Shown: positions 6,942 through 16,160, numbered from the stretch's first letter. The stretch is DNA of 64,000 nucleotides from SABI01 sp963663665 (GCA_963663665.2 CAXXKP010000001.1:496001-560000); one strand, 5' to 3'. Numbers and translations: made by a program. The notes: generated by a model not told the origin, from the letters alone.

Positions 6942-9837
6942 TAATGTTTCAAACATTCTACCTCAATGCCTCAATTCGGGATTTATTGACTATTCAACTC
7001 CATCTAACGAGAATTATAGACCATCATTAGTGTTAAACGATCCTCCTAGGAGCAAAGTAATTCATACACTCTGCAGAGAACTTGAAACTTGTTCCTCATT
7101 TGAATTTTCTGTAGCTTTTATCACATCAGGCGGAATCATGATGCTTTTACAATCTCTATATGAAGCAAAAAAGAGAGGAGTAAAAGGGAAAATACTCACA
7201 TCTGATTATCTTGGATTTACAGATCCAAAGGCTCTCTCTTTATTACTTAATAAATTTGATAATATTGAAATAAAAATGTATAGGGGAGAGCCCTTTCATG
7301 CAAAAGGATATCTGTTTCACTATGAGAATAACAATTATTCCTCGATCCTCATAGGGAGTTCTAATATCACACAGAAAGCTCTTTCAACAAACAGAGAATG
7401 GAACATTCGGCTTATCTCACTTGATACAGGAGAAGTCTTTAGAAAAGTACATGAAGAATTTGCAGATGCTTGGGATAAAGCATTTGATGTATCGCCTGCA
7501 ATGTTAATTCAATACGAGCAGTACTATAATAATTTTCACAGGGAAAGGGATTTTGCACCTTCAATTCTCCCTGAAGAAGATTCCTTTGATCAAAATCAGA
7601 TAGCTGCTAACTCAATGCAAAAAGAGGCACTCGAATCTCTCGAGACATTAAGAATGAAGGGAGAAACCAAGGCAATCATCATCTCTGCAACTGGAACAGG
7701 AAAAACATTCCTTAGTGCCTTTGATGTCAAGAGATTTGCACCGAGAAAATTTCTATTTATTGTCCATCGTCAGCAAATAGCTACTGAATCTATGAGAAAA
7801 TTTCAACAGATTCTTGGTCGACAAATTTCCTGTTCAGTATTAGGTGGAGGCGTTAATTATGATAAAGATGCAGTTTACACGTTTTCAATGATTCAGACTT
7901 TGAGTAAGGATGATACTTTAAACTCTTTTTCTCGCGATGAATTTGATTATATCGTTGTAGACGAGGTACATAGAGCTGGAGCCTCATCCTATGAAAAAGT
8001 GTTATCTTATTTCACACCTAAATTTCTCTTAGGAATGACAGCAACTCCAGAGAGAAGCGATGGTTTTGATATCTATAGCCTCTTCGATAACAATATCGCA
8101 TATGAAATTAGACTGAACCAAGCTCTCAAGGCTAACCTTTTGTGTCCTTTTCACTACTTTGGTATTTCAGATTTAGTCGTCGATGAAACTATCTATGAAG
8201 ATCTTTCACAATTTTCCCAAATATCAAATGAAGAACAAATAAAAACAATAAAAATGGCAATAGATCGATACTCAGTACCCGGATTACAAAAAAGAGGATT
8301 GATTTTTGTTTCAAGAAATGAAGACGGAAAAACTCTTTCAGAAGAACTCAATCGGCTAGGACTATGCACCCTTGCCTTGAGTGGCTTGGATAATGACAAA
8401 ACAAGAGAAGCAGCATTTGACAGCCTTGAAAATTCTGAAATAGAATATCTTATTGCTGTTGATATTTTAAATGAAGGAATCGACATTCCTTCACTCAATC
8501 AAATCATTATGTTAAGACCAACTCAGTCAGCAATTATTTTTGTCCAACAAATGGGCCGTGGTCTCCGTAAACACTCCGGTAAAGAATTTCTTACAGTAAT
8601 AGATTTCATTGGAAACTATTCAAACAACTATATGATACCTATTGCCTTGTTTGGGGACACAACTTACAGCAAAGATACCTTACGAAAGTATATGAGCTCA
8701 GGCAGTCTCGGTATATATGGGGTATCTACTGTCCACTTTGACAAAATTGCAAAAGAGAGAATCTATCAGGCAATTAATGATGCATCCTTTAAAACTATTA
8801 AATTCCTAAAAAATGAATATTTAAGGGTAAAAATAAAGATTGGGCATACTCCTCGTATGATTGATTTTATTGAACATGGTGCAGTTTCCCCCTTGTTATT
8901 TATTTCTTATTGCAAGAACTTTTATGAATTTAAAATGAAAGCTGAAAAGCCATGGATATCCGATCTTTCGATAGCCCATAGTAAAAGTCTAAATTTTCTC
9001 TCAAAAGTGCTAGCTCCTGGAATACGACCTTATGAAGCAATGATCATATCTCATATACTCACCTCAAAGGAGCCACTTTCTATACAAAAGATGAAAGAAA
9101 ATATCCAAAAGAAATACAATTTTATTCCAGAAGAAGAATCAATACGCTCTTCCATTGCAATTTTAAGTAATCGATTCTATCCTCAAAAGAGTCGTAATCA
9201 TTTTGATAATATTATCTATTGTAAAACAGTGGGTGATACTATAGAAGGGAGCGAACAATTTCTCTCTCTAATGCAAAATAATACTTATAGAGAAGAAATA
9301 GAGGATATTCTCAATGTAGCAGAACACGAATATAGGATAACAACTCTCTCTAACCGCGTAGACAATGACATAATTCTTTATCACAAATACTCAAGAGAGG
9401 ATGTCTGCAGGCTTTTAAACTGGGAGAAAGATGAGCATGCAACGATGTTTGGATATAAAGTTCACTATCATACTATGACTTGTCCCATCTTTGTCACCTA
9501 TAATAAACGAGTAGACGAGATAGATCCCTCTATAAACTATGAAGATCATTTTATTAACCATGAAGAGTTCGCATGGGAAACTCGCACAAATATTACTCTC
9601 GGATCAAGTGAACCTAAGGCTATTCGCAATGAAAAAGGGCATCTGAAAAAATATCTATTTATACAAAAAAACAATGATGAAGGAATTGCCTTTTATTATA
9701 TGGGAGAAGTTGAATTTCTCTCGAATACTCAGTCTCATAAAAAGGATGGTAAAGGCAAACTTCTCCCTGTCGTAGCAATGACGTTTAAACTACATACCCC
9801 AGTATCACCTGACCTCTATGAATATATTACTGGCTGA
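6931..9837 (+). CDS. PLD-like nuclease / SF2 helicase / DUF3427 protein
   Basis: A 968-residue multidomain protein. Residues about 35-190 form a phospholipase-D-like nuclease unit with His123-x-Lys125 (PFHAKGYLF) and the downstream GSSNIT motif. A helicase core follows: Walker A ATGTGKT at 253-259, DEVH at 344-347, TATPER, and motif VI QQMGRGLRKH around 539-548. The remaining part (about 590-968) matches the DUF3427 layout, with an HEFAWET-like segment and a final GKLLPVVAMTFKLHTPVSPDLYEYI. Only one PLD half-site is visible, so an active nuclease would be a dimer. Role: ATP-driven translocation coupled to cleavage, in repair or anti-phage defence; which one is not established. Confidence 0.85.
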   Translation: MSVDNVSNILPQCLNSGFIDYSTPSNENYRPSLVLNDPPRSKVIHTLCRELETCSSFEFSVAFITSGGIMMLLQSLYEAKKRGVKGKILTSDYLGFTDPKALSLLLNKFDNIEIKMYRGEPFHAKGYLFHYENNNYSSILIGSSNITQKALSTNREWNIRLISLDTGEVFRKVHEEFADAWDKAFDVSPAMLIQYEQYYNNFHRERDFAPSILPEEDSFDQNQIAANSMQKEALESLETLRMKGETKAIIISATGTGKTFLSAFDVKRFAPRKFLFIVHRQQIATESMRKFQQILGRQISCSVLGGGVNYDKDAVYTFSMIQTLSKDDTLNSFSRDEFDYIVVDEVHRAGASSYEKVLSYFTPKFLLGMTATPERSDGFDIYSLFDNNIAYEIRLNQALKANLLCPFHYFGISDLVVDETIYEDLSQFSQISNEEQIKTIKMAIDRYSVPGLQKRGLIFVSRNEDGKTLSEELNRLGLCTLALSGLDNDKTREAAFDSLENSEIEYLIAVDILNEGIDIPSLNQIIMLRPTQSAIIFVQQMGRGLRKHSGKEFLTVIDFIGNYSNNYMIPIALFGDTTYSKDTLRKYMSSGSLGIYGVSTVHFDKIAKERIYQAINDASFKTIKFLKNEYLRVKIKIGHTPRMIDFIEHGAVSPLLFISYCKNFYEFKMKAEKPWISDLSIAHSKSLNFLSKVLAPGIRPYEAMIISHILTSKEPLSIQKMKENIQKKYNFIPEEESIRSSIAILSNRFYPQKSRNHFDNIIYCKTVGDTIEGSEQFLSLMQNNTYREEIEDILNVAEHEYRITTLSNRVDNDIILYHKYSREDVCRLLNWEKDEHATMFGYKVHYHTMTCPIFVTYNKRVDEIDPSINYEDHFINHEEFAWETRTNITLGSSEPKAIRNEKGHLKKYLFIQKNNDEGIAFYYMGEVEFLSNTQSHKKDGKGKLLPVVAMTFKLHTPVSPDLYEYITG

Positions 9838-9865
9838 CGTAATGTTTCTATCACAAGTGAAGAAT

Positions 9866-10555
9866 TTACTTCACTGCAATCATCCCTGCTTTTTTTGCAT
9901 GAATGATTGCAGTATCAAAAACAGGGAGTGGGGTATCTTCTTGTTGAATTAAAAGACCTATTTCCGTGCACCCAAGAATTACTCCCATGGCACCTCTTTT
10001 TGAGAGATTCTCGATGATGGTAATGAATGCTTGTTTTGATGATTGAGAGATGATTCCTAAAACTAACTCGTTATAAATTGTAGAGTGAATAAGATTCCTC
10101 TCTTCCTTCTCAGGGATAATTACTTCAAACCCCTCATTAATAAGTGTTTGTTTATAGAAATCTTGCTCCATTGTAAAAGAAGTCCCTAACAACGCTACTG
10201 AAGAAATACCTCGTTCTTTGAGTACTTCTGCAGTAGCACTTGCAATGTGAATAAATGGAATGGTGATAGCCTTAATGATTTGAGGGGCAACTTTGTGCAT
10301 AGTATTTGTGCAGAGGAAGATGTAATCAGCTCCAGCCTTTTGCAACGATAAGGCAGCCTCAGCTAGCACCTCACCACTTTTATCCCACTGACCATTCATT
10401 TGATACGTTTCAATCTCAGCGAAATCAACACTATGGAGGATGATTTTGCCGCTATGAAGCCCACCTAATTCTTCTTTTACAACTCTGTTAATAATTTGAT
10501 AATAAGTGACAGTACTCTCCCAACTCATTCCACCAATAAGGCCAATTGTTTTCAT
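9866..10555 (-). CDS. Aspartate/glutamate racemase family protein
   Basis: About 229 residues from the ATG at 10555 (AGGA 8 bases upstream; begins MKTIGLIGGMSWEST). The two catalytic cysteines of the PLP-independent racemase fold are present: FLCTNTMHK in the first half and ILGCTEIGLL in the second. It should interconvert L- and D-forms of aspartate or a related amino acid in the cytosol. A longer in-frame start at 10606 is possible but would run into the nitroreductase gene. The stop of the nitroreductase gene is 14 bases upstream, so the two form an operon. Confidence 0.85.
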   Translation of the reverse strand: MKTIGLIGGMSWESTVTYYQIINRVVKEELGGLHSGKIILHSVDFAEIETYQMNGQWDKSGEVLAEAALSLQKAGADYIFLCTNTMHKVAPQIIKAITIPFIHIASATAEVLKERGISSVALLGTSFTMEQDFYKQTLINEGFEVIIPEKEERNLIHSTIYNELVLGIISQSSKQAFITIIENLSKRGAMGVILGCTEIGLLIQQEDTPLPVFDTAIIHAKKAGMIAVK

Positions 10556-10569
10556 CTCTTCTATCCTAA

Positions 10570-11145
10570 CTATTTCTTTTTTTGAGGCAGAAGCCGCGCT
10601 TCCCACCTATTTAAACTAGAAATCTCCTCAAGAGGCTTTCTGCTTCTTTCACTTTGCTCTACCTCTTGATGTTTCTCGCTCAATCGATCTATTTCACCAG
10701 GATACCCTACTATCATAAGGATTTCGAGAACTACATCTTCTGGAATGCCTAAAACTTTCTTTGCTTTTCCAACATCAAACCCAACAATTGGATGAACAAC
10801 AAGGCCCTCCTCAACTGCTTGAATTTGGTAATTCATGGCAGCCATTCCTAATTCGAAATAGGCTAAATCTCTTCCCCCCATGCTCATTGACCAACTAGGG
10901 TGAGTTACAAAAGCTGCAATGGCTGGAGCTTGTTTACCCCAATAATTTCCTCCAACTAACGTCTCTTTTAATGCATCTAACTGAGTTTTTTCAACAGTTG
11001 TGATAATTCTCCATGGTTGGTTATTTGCGCTTGAGGGTGCTGTATGAGCAGCCTTTACAAGGTTTTCTAAAATATCGAGGCTTACTTCTTTTTCTGATAT
11101 AGCTCTATACGCTCTTCTTTGTTCAATTGCGTGTAATAATGGCAT
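10570..11145 (-). CDS. Nitroreductase family flavoprotein
   Basis: 191 residues with the FMN-binding N-terminal signature: AIEQRRAYRAISEKEV then AHTAPSSANNQPWRIIT, and a C-terminal IVGYPGE. These small FMN proteins use NAD(P)H to reduce nitro or quinone compounds or flavin-like substrates; the physiological substrate is not readable. First gene of a two-gene unit with the racemase. Length is normal for the family. Confidence 0.85.
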   Translation of the reverse strand: MPLLHAIEQRRAYRAISEKEVSLDILENLVKAAHTAPSSANNQPWRIITTVEKTQLDALKETLVGGNYWGKQAPAIAAFVTHPSWSMSMGGRDLAYFELGMAAMNYQIQAVEEGLVVHPIVGFDVGKAKKVLGIPEDVVLEILMIVGYPGEIDRLSEKHQEVEQSERSRKPLEEISSLNRWEARLLPQKKK

Positions 11146-11340
11146 ACATATTCTCCTATGACTCTGATAGTATTTATCTTTTCAAGTCTTATCTGTATGT
11201 TACTAATATCATACAATTGAATTCAATCGTAAAGAGGAGGACTCTGGAAAGAATAAAAACAGGGCTCCATGAAAACAGTAGATTTTGATGTACACGAGAA
11301 TCATATACTCAATTGATTGTGTAAAGAATTGAATAGAAGT

Positions 11341-11365
11341 AAAAATGCAAATGACTTGCATTTTT
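11341..11365. promoter_or_regulatory. Zur/Fur-type operator (perfect 10-bp inverted repeat)
   Basis: AAAAATGCAA at 11341-11350 and TTGCATTTTT at 11356-11365 are exact reverse complements with a 5-base spacer (ATGAC). Size, AT-richness and position fit a Fur-superfamily operator, and the operon it precedes encodes zinc-type uptake genes plus a Fur-family regulator. The right half supplies the likely -35 hexamer, so binding would block RNA polymerase. Confidence 0.75.
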
Positions 11366-11384
11366 ATAGTAATCTCATTATATT
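11356..11384 (+). promoter_or_regulatory. Putative promoter of the zinc-uptake operon
   Basis: TTGCAT (11356-11361) and TATATT (11379-11384) are 17 bases apart, a sigma-70-like layout with a poor -35 and a good -10. The -35 lies within the inverted repeat. The predicted transcript would start about 11 bases before the ATG at 11402, just ahead of the AGGAG ribosome site at 11392-11396, giving a very short leader. Confidence 0.45.
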
Positions 11385-11401
11385 CTCGGATAGGAGAATG
11401 T

Positions 11402-12310
11402 ATGAAAAAATTTATGTTAATACTAGTATCATTATGTATCATCTCTATCCCAATCTATTCTGGAGGAAATAAAGAAACTCCTGTTTCAGATAAACCAATA
11501 ATCGCTGTGAGTATCCTCCCCCAAAAGTATGCCGTTGATAGAATCGCTGGAGATCTTGTTGAAACTTTTGTCTTAGTGACAGAGGGACAGTCCCCTCATT
11601 CCTACGAGCCAACGCCCCGACAAATGTCATTATTAGCTAATGCGAGTGCGTGGATTTTAAGTGGTACTGACTTTGAAATTACCCTCATAAAGAAAATCTC
11701 ATCACTCTACCCTAATCTTTTGATAGTTGATGGAACACAAGGAGTTACATTTAGATTACTTGAAAATCACTCTCATGATGATGGAGAAGAAACAACTCAT
11801 GAGAATGATCCAAATCAACTACTATATGATAAGCACACTTGGTTATCTCATACTCCTTATAAAATATTAATTGATCACATCTATGAAACACTTGTATCAC
11901 TCGATCATCAAAATAAAGATGTCTATTCAGCTAATAAAGATGAATTAATTGGTGAAATAGATTCTCTTTTTGCTTCTCTTCAAAAGGATTTAGCTCCTTT
12001 AAAAGGGTCTACAGTGTTTGTATTTCATCCTTCATTTGGTTATTTCTTCGATGAATTTGGTATTATTCAAGAAGCAGTCGAAACAGGTGGAAAAGAGCCT
12101 ACTGCAAAAAATTTAGTTTCTTTAATAGAAAATGCTCGTAAAGAGAATATCAAGGCTATCTTTGTGCAAGCTCAATTTCCTACCCAAGCAGCAGAAAATA
12201 TAGCGACTTCAGTCGGAGCAAAAGTCCTTCCACTTGACCCATTAGCCTATGATTGGATTACTAATATAAAAAGTATTGCATCAGTCCTTAAAGAAGTGAG
12301 TACCTATTGA
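11402..12310 (+). CDS. znuA: Zinc ABC transporter substrate-binding protein
   Basis: 302 residues from the ATG at 11402 (AGGAG upstream). A signal peptide is followed by IYSGGNKE; no lipobox Cys sits at the cleavage site, so it is probably a free periplasmic protein. Cluster A-I fold ligands are visible: His in GQSPHSYEPTP, His in DKHTWLSHTP, His in VFHPSFGYFFDEFG, and the C-terminal LDPLAYDW acid. A His/Asp/Glu-rich loop (ENHSHDDGEETTHEN) between the first two ligands is typical of zinc- rather than manganese-binding members. It feeds the ATPase and permease encoded just downstream, whose genes overlap. Confidence 0.88.
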   Translation: MKKFMLILVSLCIISIPIYSGGNKETPVSDKPIIAVSILPQKYAVDRIAGDLVETFVLVTEGQSPHSYEPTPRQMSLLANASAWILSGTDFEITLIKKISSLYPNLLIVDGTQGVTFRLLENHSHDDGEETTHENDPNQLLYDKHTWLSHTPYKILIDHIYETLVSLDHQNKDVYSANKDELIGEIDSLFASLQKDLAPLKGSTVFVFHPSFGYFFDEFGIIQEAVETGGKEPTAKNLVSLIENARKENIKAIFVQAQFPTQAAENIATSVGAKVLPLDPLAYDWITNIKSIASVLKEVSTY

Positions 12311-13125
12311 TGATACAGACACATTCAACGCCCTTACCAATTAAGAAACCTGTTGGGAAAATAGTATTAGAATTTTCTCATGTGAGTTTTTCATACCCAA
12401 CTCAACAAGTTCTTATAAACACATCTTTTCATATTCACGAAGGAGAAGCCGTAGCCTTGATTGGCCCGAATGGAGCTGGAAAAAGTACGATCTTAAAAAT
12501 TCTTCTTGATTTAGAAAAAGCAAATAGTGGTACTATTAAGCTTTTTGGAACCACTGTTAAAGAGGGAAAGCGTAATATAGGGTATGTTCCTCAATATGCT
12601 CAATATGATTCAGCTTTCCCAATCTCAGTGTTTGATGTAGTAAGTATGGGTTTGCTTACTCCTTGGAAATCACGTTATACCAAACAAGATAATAGGGATG
12701 TGCAAGAGGCATTAGAGTTAATGAATGTAGATCATTTATCTAATCGTCCATACTATGCACTCTCTGGAGGACAAAGGCGAAGAGTTCTTGTTGCAAGAGC
12801 TCTTGCTTCTCACCCTAAAATGTTAATCCTCGATGAACCAACTGCCAATATGGATAGTTCAAGTGAACTTAATTTCTATGAAGCTCTCAATAAGGTCAAA
12901 GGAAAAACAACTATTCTTATTGTTACGCATGATACATCATATGTATCTTCCCTTACAGACAGAGTGCTATGTGTAGGAGAACATATAAAGAATGGCCACA
13001 TTTCAGATGTTGTACAACATCCTCTTGCCTCCGATGAGACAGATAATATAGCTCATCGCTTAAAAGTATTGCATGAATCGAAAGTAAACCACTCATGCGA
13101 GTGCATAACAGAGGTCATAAAATGA
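12310..13125 (+). CDS. znuC: Zinc ABC transporter ATP-binding protein
   Basis: 271 residues. Walker A GPNGAGKST (52-60), Q-loop in YVPQYAQYD, signature LSGGQRRR, Walker B LILDEPTANMD and the H-loop in IVTHDTSYVSS are all present, so an active ATPase is expected. The ATG at 12310 shares one base with the znuA stop (TGATG); a TTG one codon earlier is also possible. The C-terminus has a short extension with His and Cys residues (NHSCECITE), which might touch metal. It energises import through the permease whose gene overlaps its end by four bases. Confidence 0.9.
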   Translation: MIQTHSTPLPIKKPVGKIVLEFSHVSFSYPTQQVLINTSFHIHEGEAVALIGPNGAGKSTILKILLDLEKANSGTIKLFGTTVKEGKRNIGYVPQYAQYDSAFPISVFDVVSMGLLTPWKSRYTKQDNRDVQEALELMNVDHLSNRPYYALSGGQRRRVLVARALASHPKMLILDEPTANMDSSSELNFYEALNKVKGKTTILIVTHDTSYVSSLTDRVLCVGEHIKNGHISDVVQHPLASDETDNIAHRLKVLHESKVNHSCECITEVIK

Positions 13126-13979
13126 ATGATTTCTTTAGTGCCTTGATTGACCCAAACATGCCTTTTGTGAGAAATGCTCTCTTTGCGGGACTTCTATCTT
13201 CTATACTGTTTGGTATTATTGGGACAGTTGTTACCGTAAAAAGAATTGCCTCATTAGCTGGAGCAATTTCACATGCTGTTCTTGGAGGAATAGGTCTTGC
13301 TCTCTATGTGAGTGCGACTGGCATCATTCCATCCCTTCCACCCATAGTTGGAGCTATCATTTTCGCAATTCTTGCAGCTATTATGATAGCAATAGTATCT
13401 CTTAAAGCTAAGCAGAGAGAAGATACTGTGATCAATGCAATCTGGGCAGTAGGAATGAGTATAGGAGTTGTAAGCATGGCAAAAACTCCTGGTTATACAG
13501 ACCCACTTAGTTATCTCTTTGGAAATATTCTCCTCATAAGTAACACAGACCTTATCTTACTTGCCGTTCTCGATATCATAGTTATTATTGTAGTTTGGCG
13601 ATTCTATCCACAACTAGAAGCAACAAGTTTTGATGAAGAATTTGCAAGAGTGAGAAATATTAATACACATCTTGTTTTTATAATTATGCTCATAATTACT
13701 GCAATAGCTATTGTATTGTTGCAAACTTTTGTTGGGATAGTGATGGTTATTGCAATGTTGACGCTACCATCAGGAACAGCAGGATTTCATGCAAGGACAA
13801 TGGGGGCAATGATGATCTTCAGTTCTCTCTATGCAAGTACTTTTAGTTTTGCAGGACTCGTTATTGGCTGGCAACTCGATATGCCTATTGGAGCGATGGT
13901 TGTCCTTATATCAGGAGGAGTATTCTTATTACTTTCTTTAATAAGAATGATTAACTCAATAAAAAGGAAGAGTGTGTAA
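13122..13979 (+). CDS. znuB: Zinc ABC transporter permease
   Basis: 285 residues, ABC-3 family. About eight membrane segments, starting FVRNALFAGLLSSILFGIIG, with the conserved SLAGAISHAVLGGIG segment and QTFVGIVMVIAMLTLPSGTAGF. The start MNDFFSALIDPNMPF at 13122 overlaps the ATPase stop (ATGA) and matches how these permeases usually begin; an in-frame ATG at 13095 is less likely. It forms the channel homodimer of the importer. Confidence 0.9.
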   Translation: MNDFFSALIDPNMPFVRNALFAGLLSSILFGIIGTVVTVKRIASLAGAISHAVLGGIGLALYVSATGIIPSLPPIVGAIIFAILAAIMIAIVSLKAKQREDTVINAIWAVGMSIGVVSMAKTPGYTDPLSYLFGNILLISNTDLILLAVLDIIVIIVVWRFYPQLEATSFDEEFARVRNINTHLVFIIMLIITAIAIVLLQTFVGIVMVIAMLTLPSGTAGFHARTMGAMMIFSSLYASTFSFAGLVIGWQLDMPIGAMVVLISGGVFLLLSLIRMINSIKRKSV

Positions 13980-14407
13980 TGACAAAGGCAAGAAAGAAAA
14001 TCCTCGACATCCTTCATAAAAAACATACACCGTTGAGTGCTCTTGATATCTATTCATCTGTAGAAAAAGAGATAAATCAAGTAACAGTCTATAGGACACT
14101 CCATTATCTTGAGGAGAAAGGATTCGTAGATTCTTTCATCCTGCATTGTACACAGAAAGGGACTGAACGTTACTATATTACACATGATGAATCGTCAGGA
14201 AATACCTGCGAACATCATCATTGGTTTCATTGTGTCAAGTGCCATCAATTTACAGATCTTGGTTCCTGCAAAATAGATTCACTCATTTCAAACCTGAGTG
14301 AACAGAACAATATTACAATCTTGCACCACAATTTATCTCTTAGTGGGATTTGTCATTCTTGTCAACAAAATGGGGATAATGAGAAGTATTCAGAGCATCA
14401 CATGTAA
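13979..14407 (+). CDS. zur: Fur-family metal regulator, probably Zur
   Basis: 142 residues. The winged helix includes QVTVYRTLHYLEEKGFV (about 34-50), the Fur DNA-reading helix. Two Cys-x2-Cys pairs, Cys85/Cys88 and Cys125/Cys128, form the structural zinc site, and CEHHHWFHC (about 77-85) supplies regulatory ligands. It is the last gene of the zinc-uptake operon (TAATG coupling with the permease), so zinc-dependent autorepression through the palindrome at 11341-11365 is the simple model. A ferric or manganese specificity is not excluded by sequence alone. Its last 68 bases overlap a gene on the other strand. Confidence 0.85.
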   Translation: MTKARKKILDILHKKHTPLSALDIYSSVEKEINQVTVYRTLHYLEEKGFVDSFILHCTQKGTERYYITHDESSGNTCEHHHWFHCVKCHQFTDLGSCKIDSLISNLSEQNNITILHHNLSLSGICHSCQQNGDNEKYSEHHM

Positions 14408-14822
14408 TGTCGAGAAGAGCATCAAATGCATCTTCTTTTGAAATTGTATCAGCTACTGTCTCTAGAACTTCATGTCCACCACTATGATAAAGAGCAAGAG
14501 AAGGTGGTGATAAATACCCCTTGTTTCCTTCCATCAATTCTTTCATTGGAATATGCATGAGATTACTCAACAATCGATAATCTGTTTGTTCAATTACAGC
14601 GCTTAAGATATGACGTTTAGCAGAATCAAAAAGTATTAGAGCATAAGGAAAATAAAGGTATCCATCAGAATGAATTGAGCGGGGTTTCTCTTGAATATAT
14701 CCCCTCATATTCTCATTTTCAAAGAAATAATACCCATTATTGCTATATACATCATACGGATCTGGCATCATTGGATACAAAAGAGGGTCAATCGCAATAG
14801 GATTAAATGCTAATATGCTCAT
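14340..14822 (-). CDS. Protein of unknown function, 160 residues
   Basis: From the ATG at 14822, with AAGGAGAT upstream. The protein is soluble, begins MSILAFNPIAIDPLLYP, is rich in Tyr and Pro, and has no membrane segment or motif that I recognise. Its 3' end overlaps the zur gene by 68 bases in tail-to-tail orientation, and its last residues (DALNTSHYPHFVDKNDKSH) are read opposite the second Cys pair of Zur. The good ribosome site and steady codon pattern support it as a real gene. Confidence 0.6.
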   Translation of the reverse strand: MSILAFNPIAIDPLLYPMMPDPYDVYSNNGYYFFENENMRGYIQEKPRSIHSDGYLYFPYALILFDSAKRHILSAVIEQTDYRLLSNLMHIPMKELMEGNKGYLSPPSLALYHSGGHEVLETVADTISKEDAFDALLDITCDALNTSHYPHFVDKNDKSH

Positions 14823-14907
14823 CTCAATCTCCTTTTTGTAGATTTTTCTCAACTCATCGGGAATATACTCGTTACTTTGCTAATAAGAAAGAGAGGTATG
14901 ATATTAT

Positions 14908-16119
14908 TCATACCCTTTCTAAGAGTTGTGCAACACTAAGATTTCCTAATGTCTTAATTCCTTTAACATGAATCTGACTAGAAAGAGCATCTCCTATTGT
15001 ATCGAGATTTTGTCCAAGGTAAACTTTTCCATATAACGATTCAGCAAGTTCTACAACCTTTAAATCCTCTAATGGTTGTCCTGGAATAAAGGAGGTTCCT
15101 GTAGAATTTGTGGCGATGATATAATGCTTCCTTTCTAGTAATTCTAAAATCACGAATAAGTCTTCCTCGTTCATCAATAGCCTTTCACTAATCTCTTTAA
15201 CCTTTGTAGCACCTTTTCCTTCTTTATAATGAGAGCCTACAACCATCATTACATTTATTCCATTTGCCATCTGTTCTGCTGGTGAAATTGGATGAGAAAT
15301 TGAGGTCCTATCTGGTTTGTATTGATGGACATAAGAGATCTCTACCCCTACAAGAAATACTACCCAGATACTATAAATCCATAAGAGAAAGAGGAACACA
15401 ACAGCAAAAGATCCATAGATCACTGATAATCCAAAGAGGAGATTCACGAGATTTGAAAAAATTAGATTAATTACATAGATACCAATAGTAGCAATTAACG
15501 CTCCCAGAGAGGCACTTTTTGAATATACTTTCGAGTTTGGAGCTATCATTAGTGTAATAAATACAAATAACCACGCTATTGCCCAAGGGGCAATATATTG
15601 TAAAATTATTTTTACAACATGATTATAGATTTCCCACTCTAAAACTTGTAGAACCCAATCACTAAAAAGGGATTTTACACTTATATAAGAAGCAATAAGA
15701 ATCACACCTAAAATTAGGGTTGTAATGAAACCGACTGTTTGTTTCATAACTCCGTGTGTTTTGCCACTCGAACGATAAATATGATTAACTACAGACCATA
15801 TTTTATTTATTAAAAGAACTGAAGTAAAACCAAAAGAAATAAGACCAACTGCACCTAAGCTCCTAGCATTAGAACTGTATGAAGCTATCATATCAACTAA
15901 TTCATTTCCTGCTCCCACTCCAAATATTGAGGTGAAAAGAGTTGTAAGTGCAGTATAAAATGGTTGTAAAGCATTAAAAAGAGCTAAAAAGGTCACTAAA
16001 AATGAGACTAAAGGAATAATCGCAATGAGAGTATTATAAACAATTCCAGAGGCAAGAATCGTTACCCGATCTTTTGTAAATTTAGTGAGCAGTACTCCAA
16101 GAAATTCTTTTATTTTCAC
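14908..16119 (-). CDS. YihY/BrkB-type membrane protein with C-terminal helix domain
   Basis: 403 residues. The first 270 have six membrane segments and the family start GIVYNTLIAIIPLVSFLVTFLAL, with GFTSVLLINKIWSVVNHIYR and LLWIYSIWVVFLVGVEISYV. Residues about 280-403 are soluble and resemble a winged helix of the Rrf2-like type often fused to this family. The gene begins with GTG at 16119 and has no strong ribosome site. The family was once called RNase BN; its true function is unknown (envelope-related). Confidence 0.85.
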   Translation of the reverse strand: MKIKEFLGVLLTKFTKDRVTILASGIVYNTLIAIIPLVSFLVTFLALFNALQPFYTALTTLFTSIFGVGAGNELVDMIASYSSNARSLGAVGLISFGFTSVLLINKIWSVVNHIYRSSGKTHGVMKQTVGFITTLILGVILIASYISVKSLFSDWVLQVLEWEIYNHVVKIILQYIAPWAIAWLFVFITLMIAPNSKVYSKSASLGALIATIGIYVINLIFSNLVNLLFGLSVIYGSFAVVFLFLLWIYSIWVVFLVGVEISYVHQYKPDRTSISHPISPAEQMANGINVMMVVGSHYKEGKGATKVKEISERLLMNEEDLFVILELLERKHYIIATNSTGTSFIPGQPLEDLKVVELAESLYGKVYLGQNLDTIGDALSSQIHVKGIKTLGNLSVAQLLERV

Positions 16120-16160
16120 AAGCCGTATTATCTCAAATTTATATAATTGTTACAACAATA

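Noticed and set aside
11209..11442. 77-codon open frame on the minus strand
   Set aside because: It covers the zinc promoter and the start of znuA; the composition is that of an AT-rich intergenic region.
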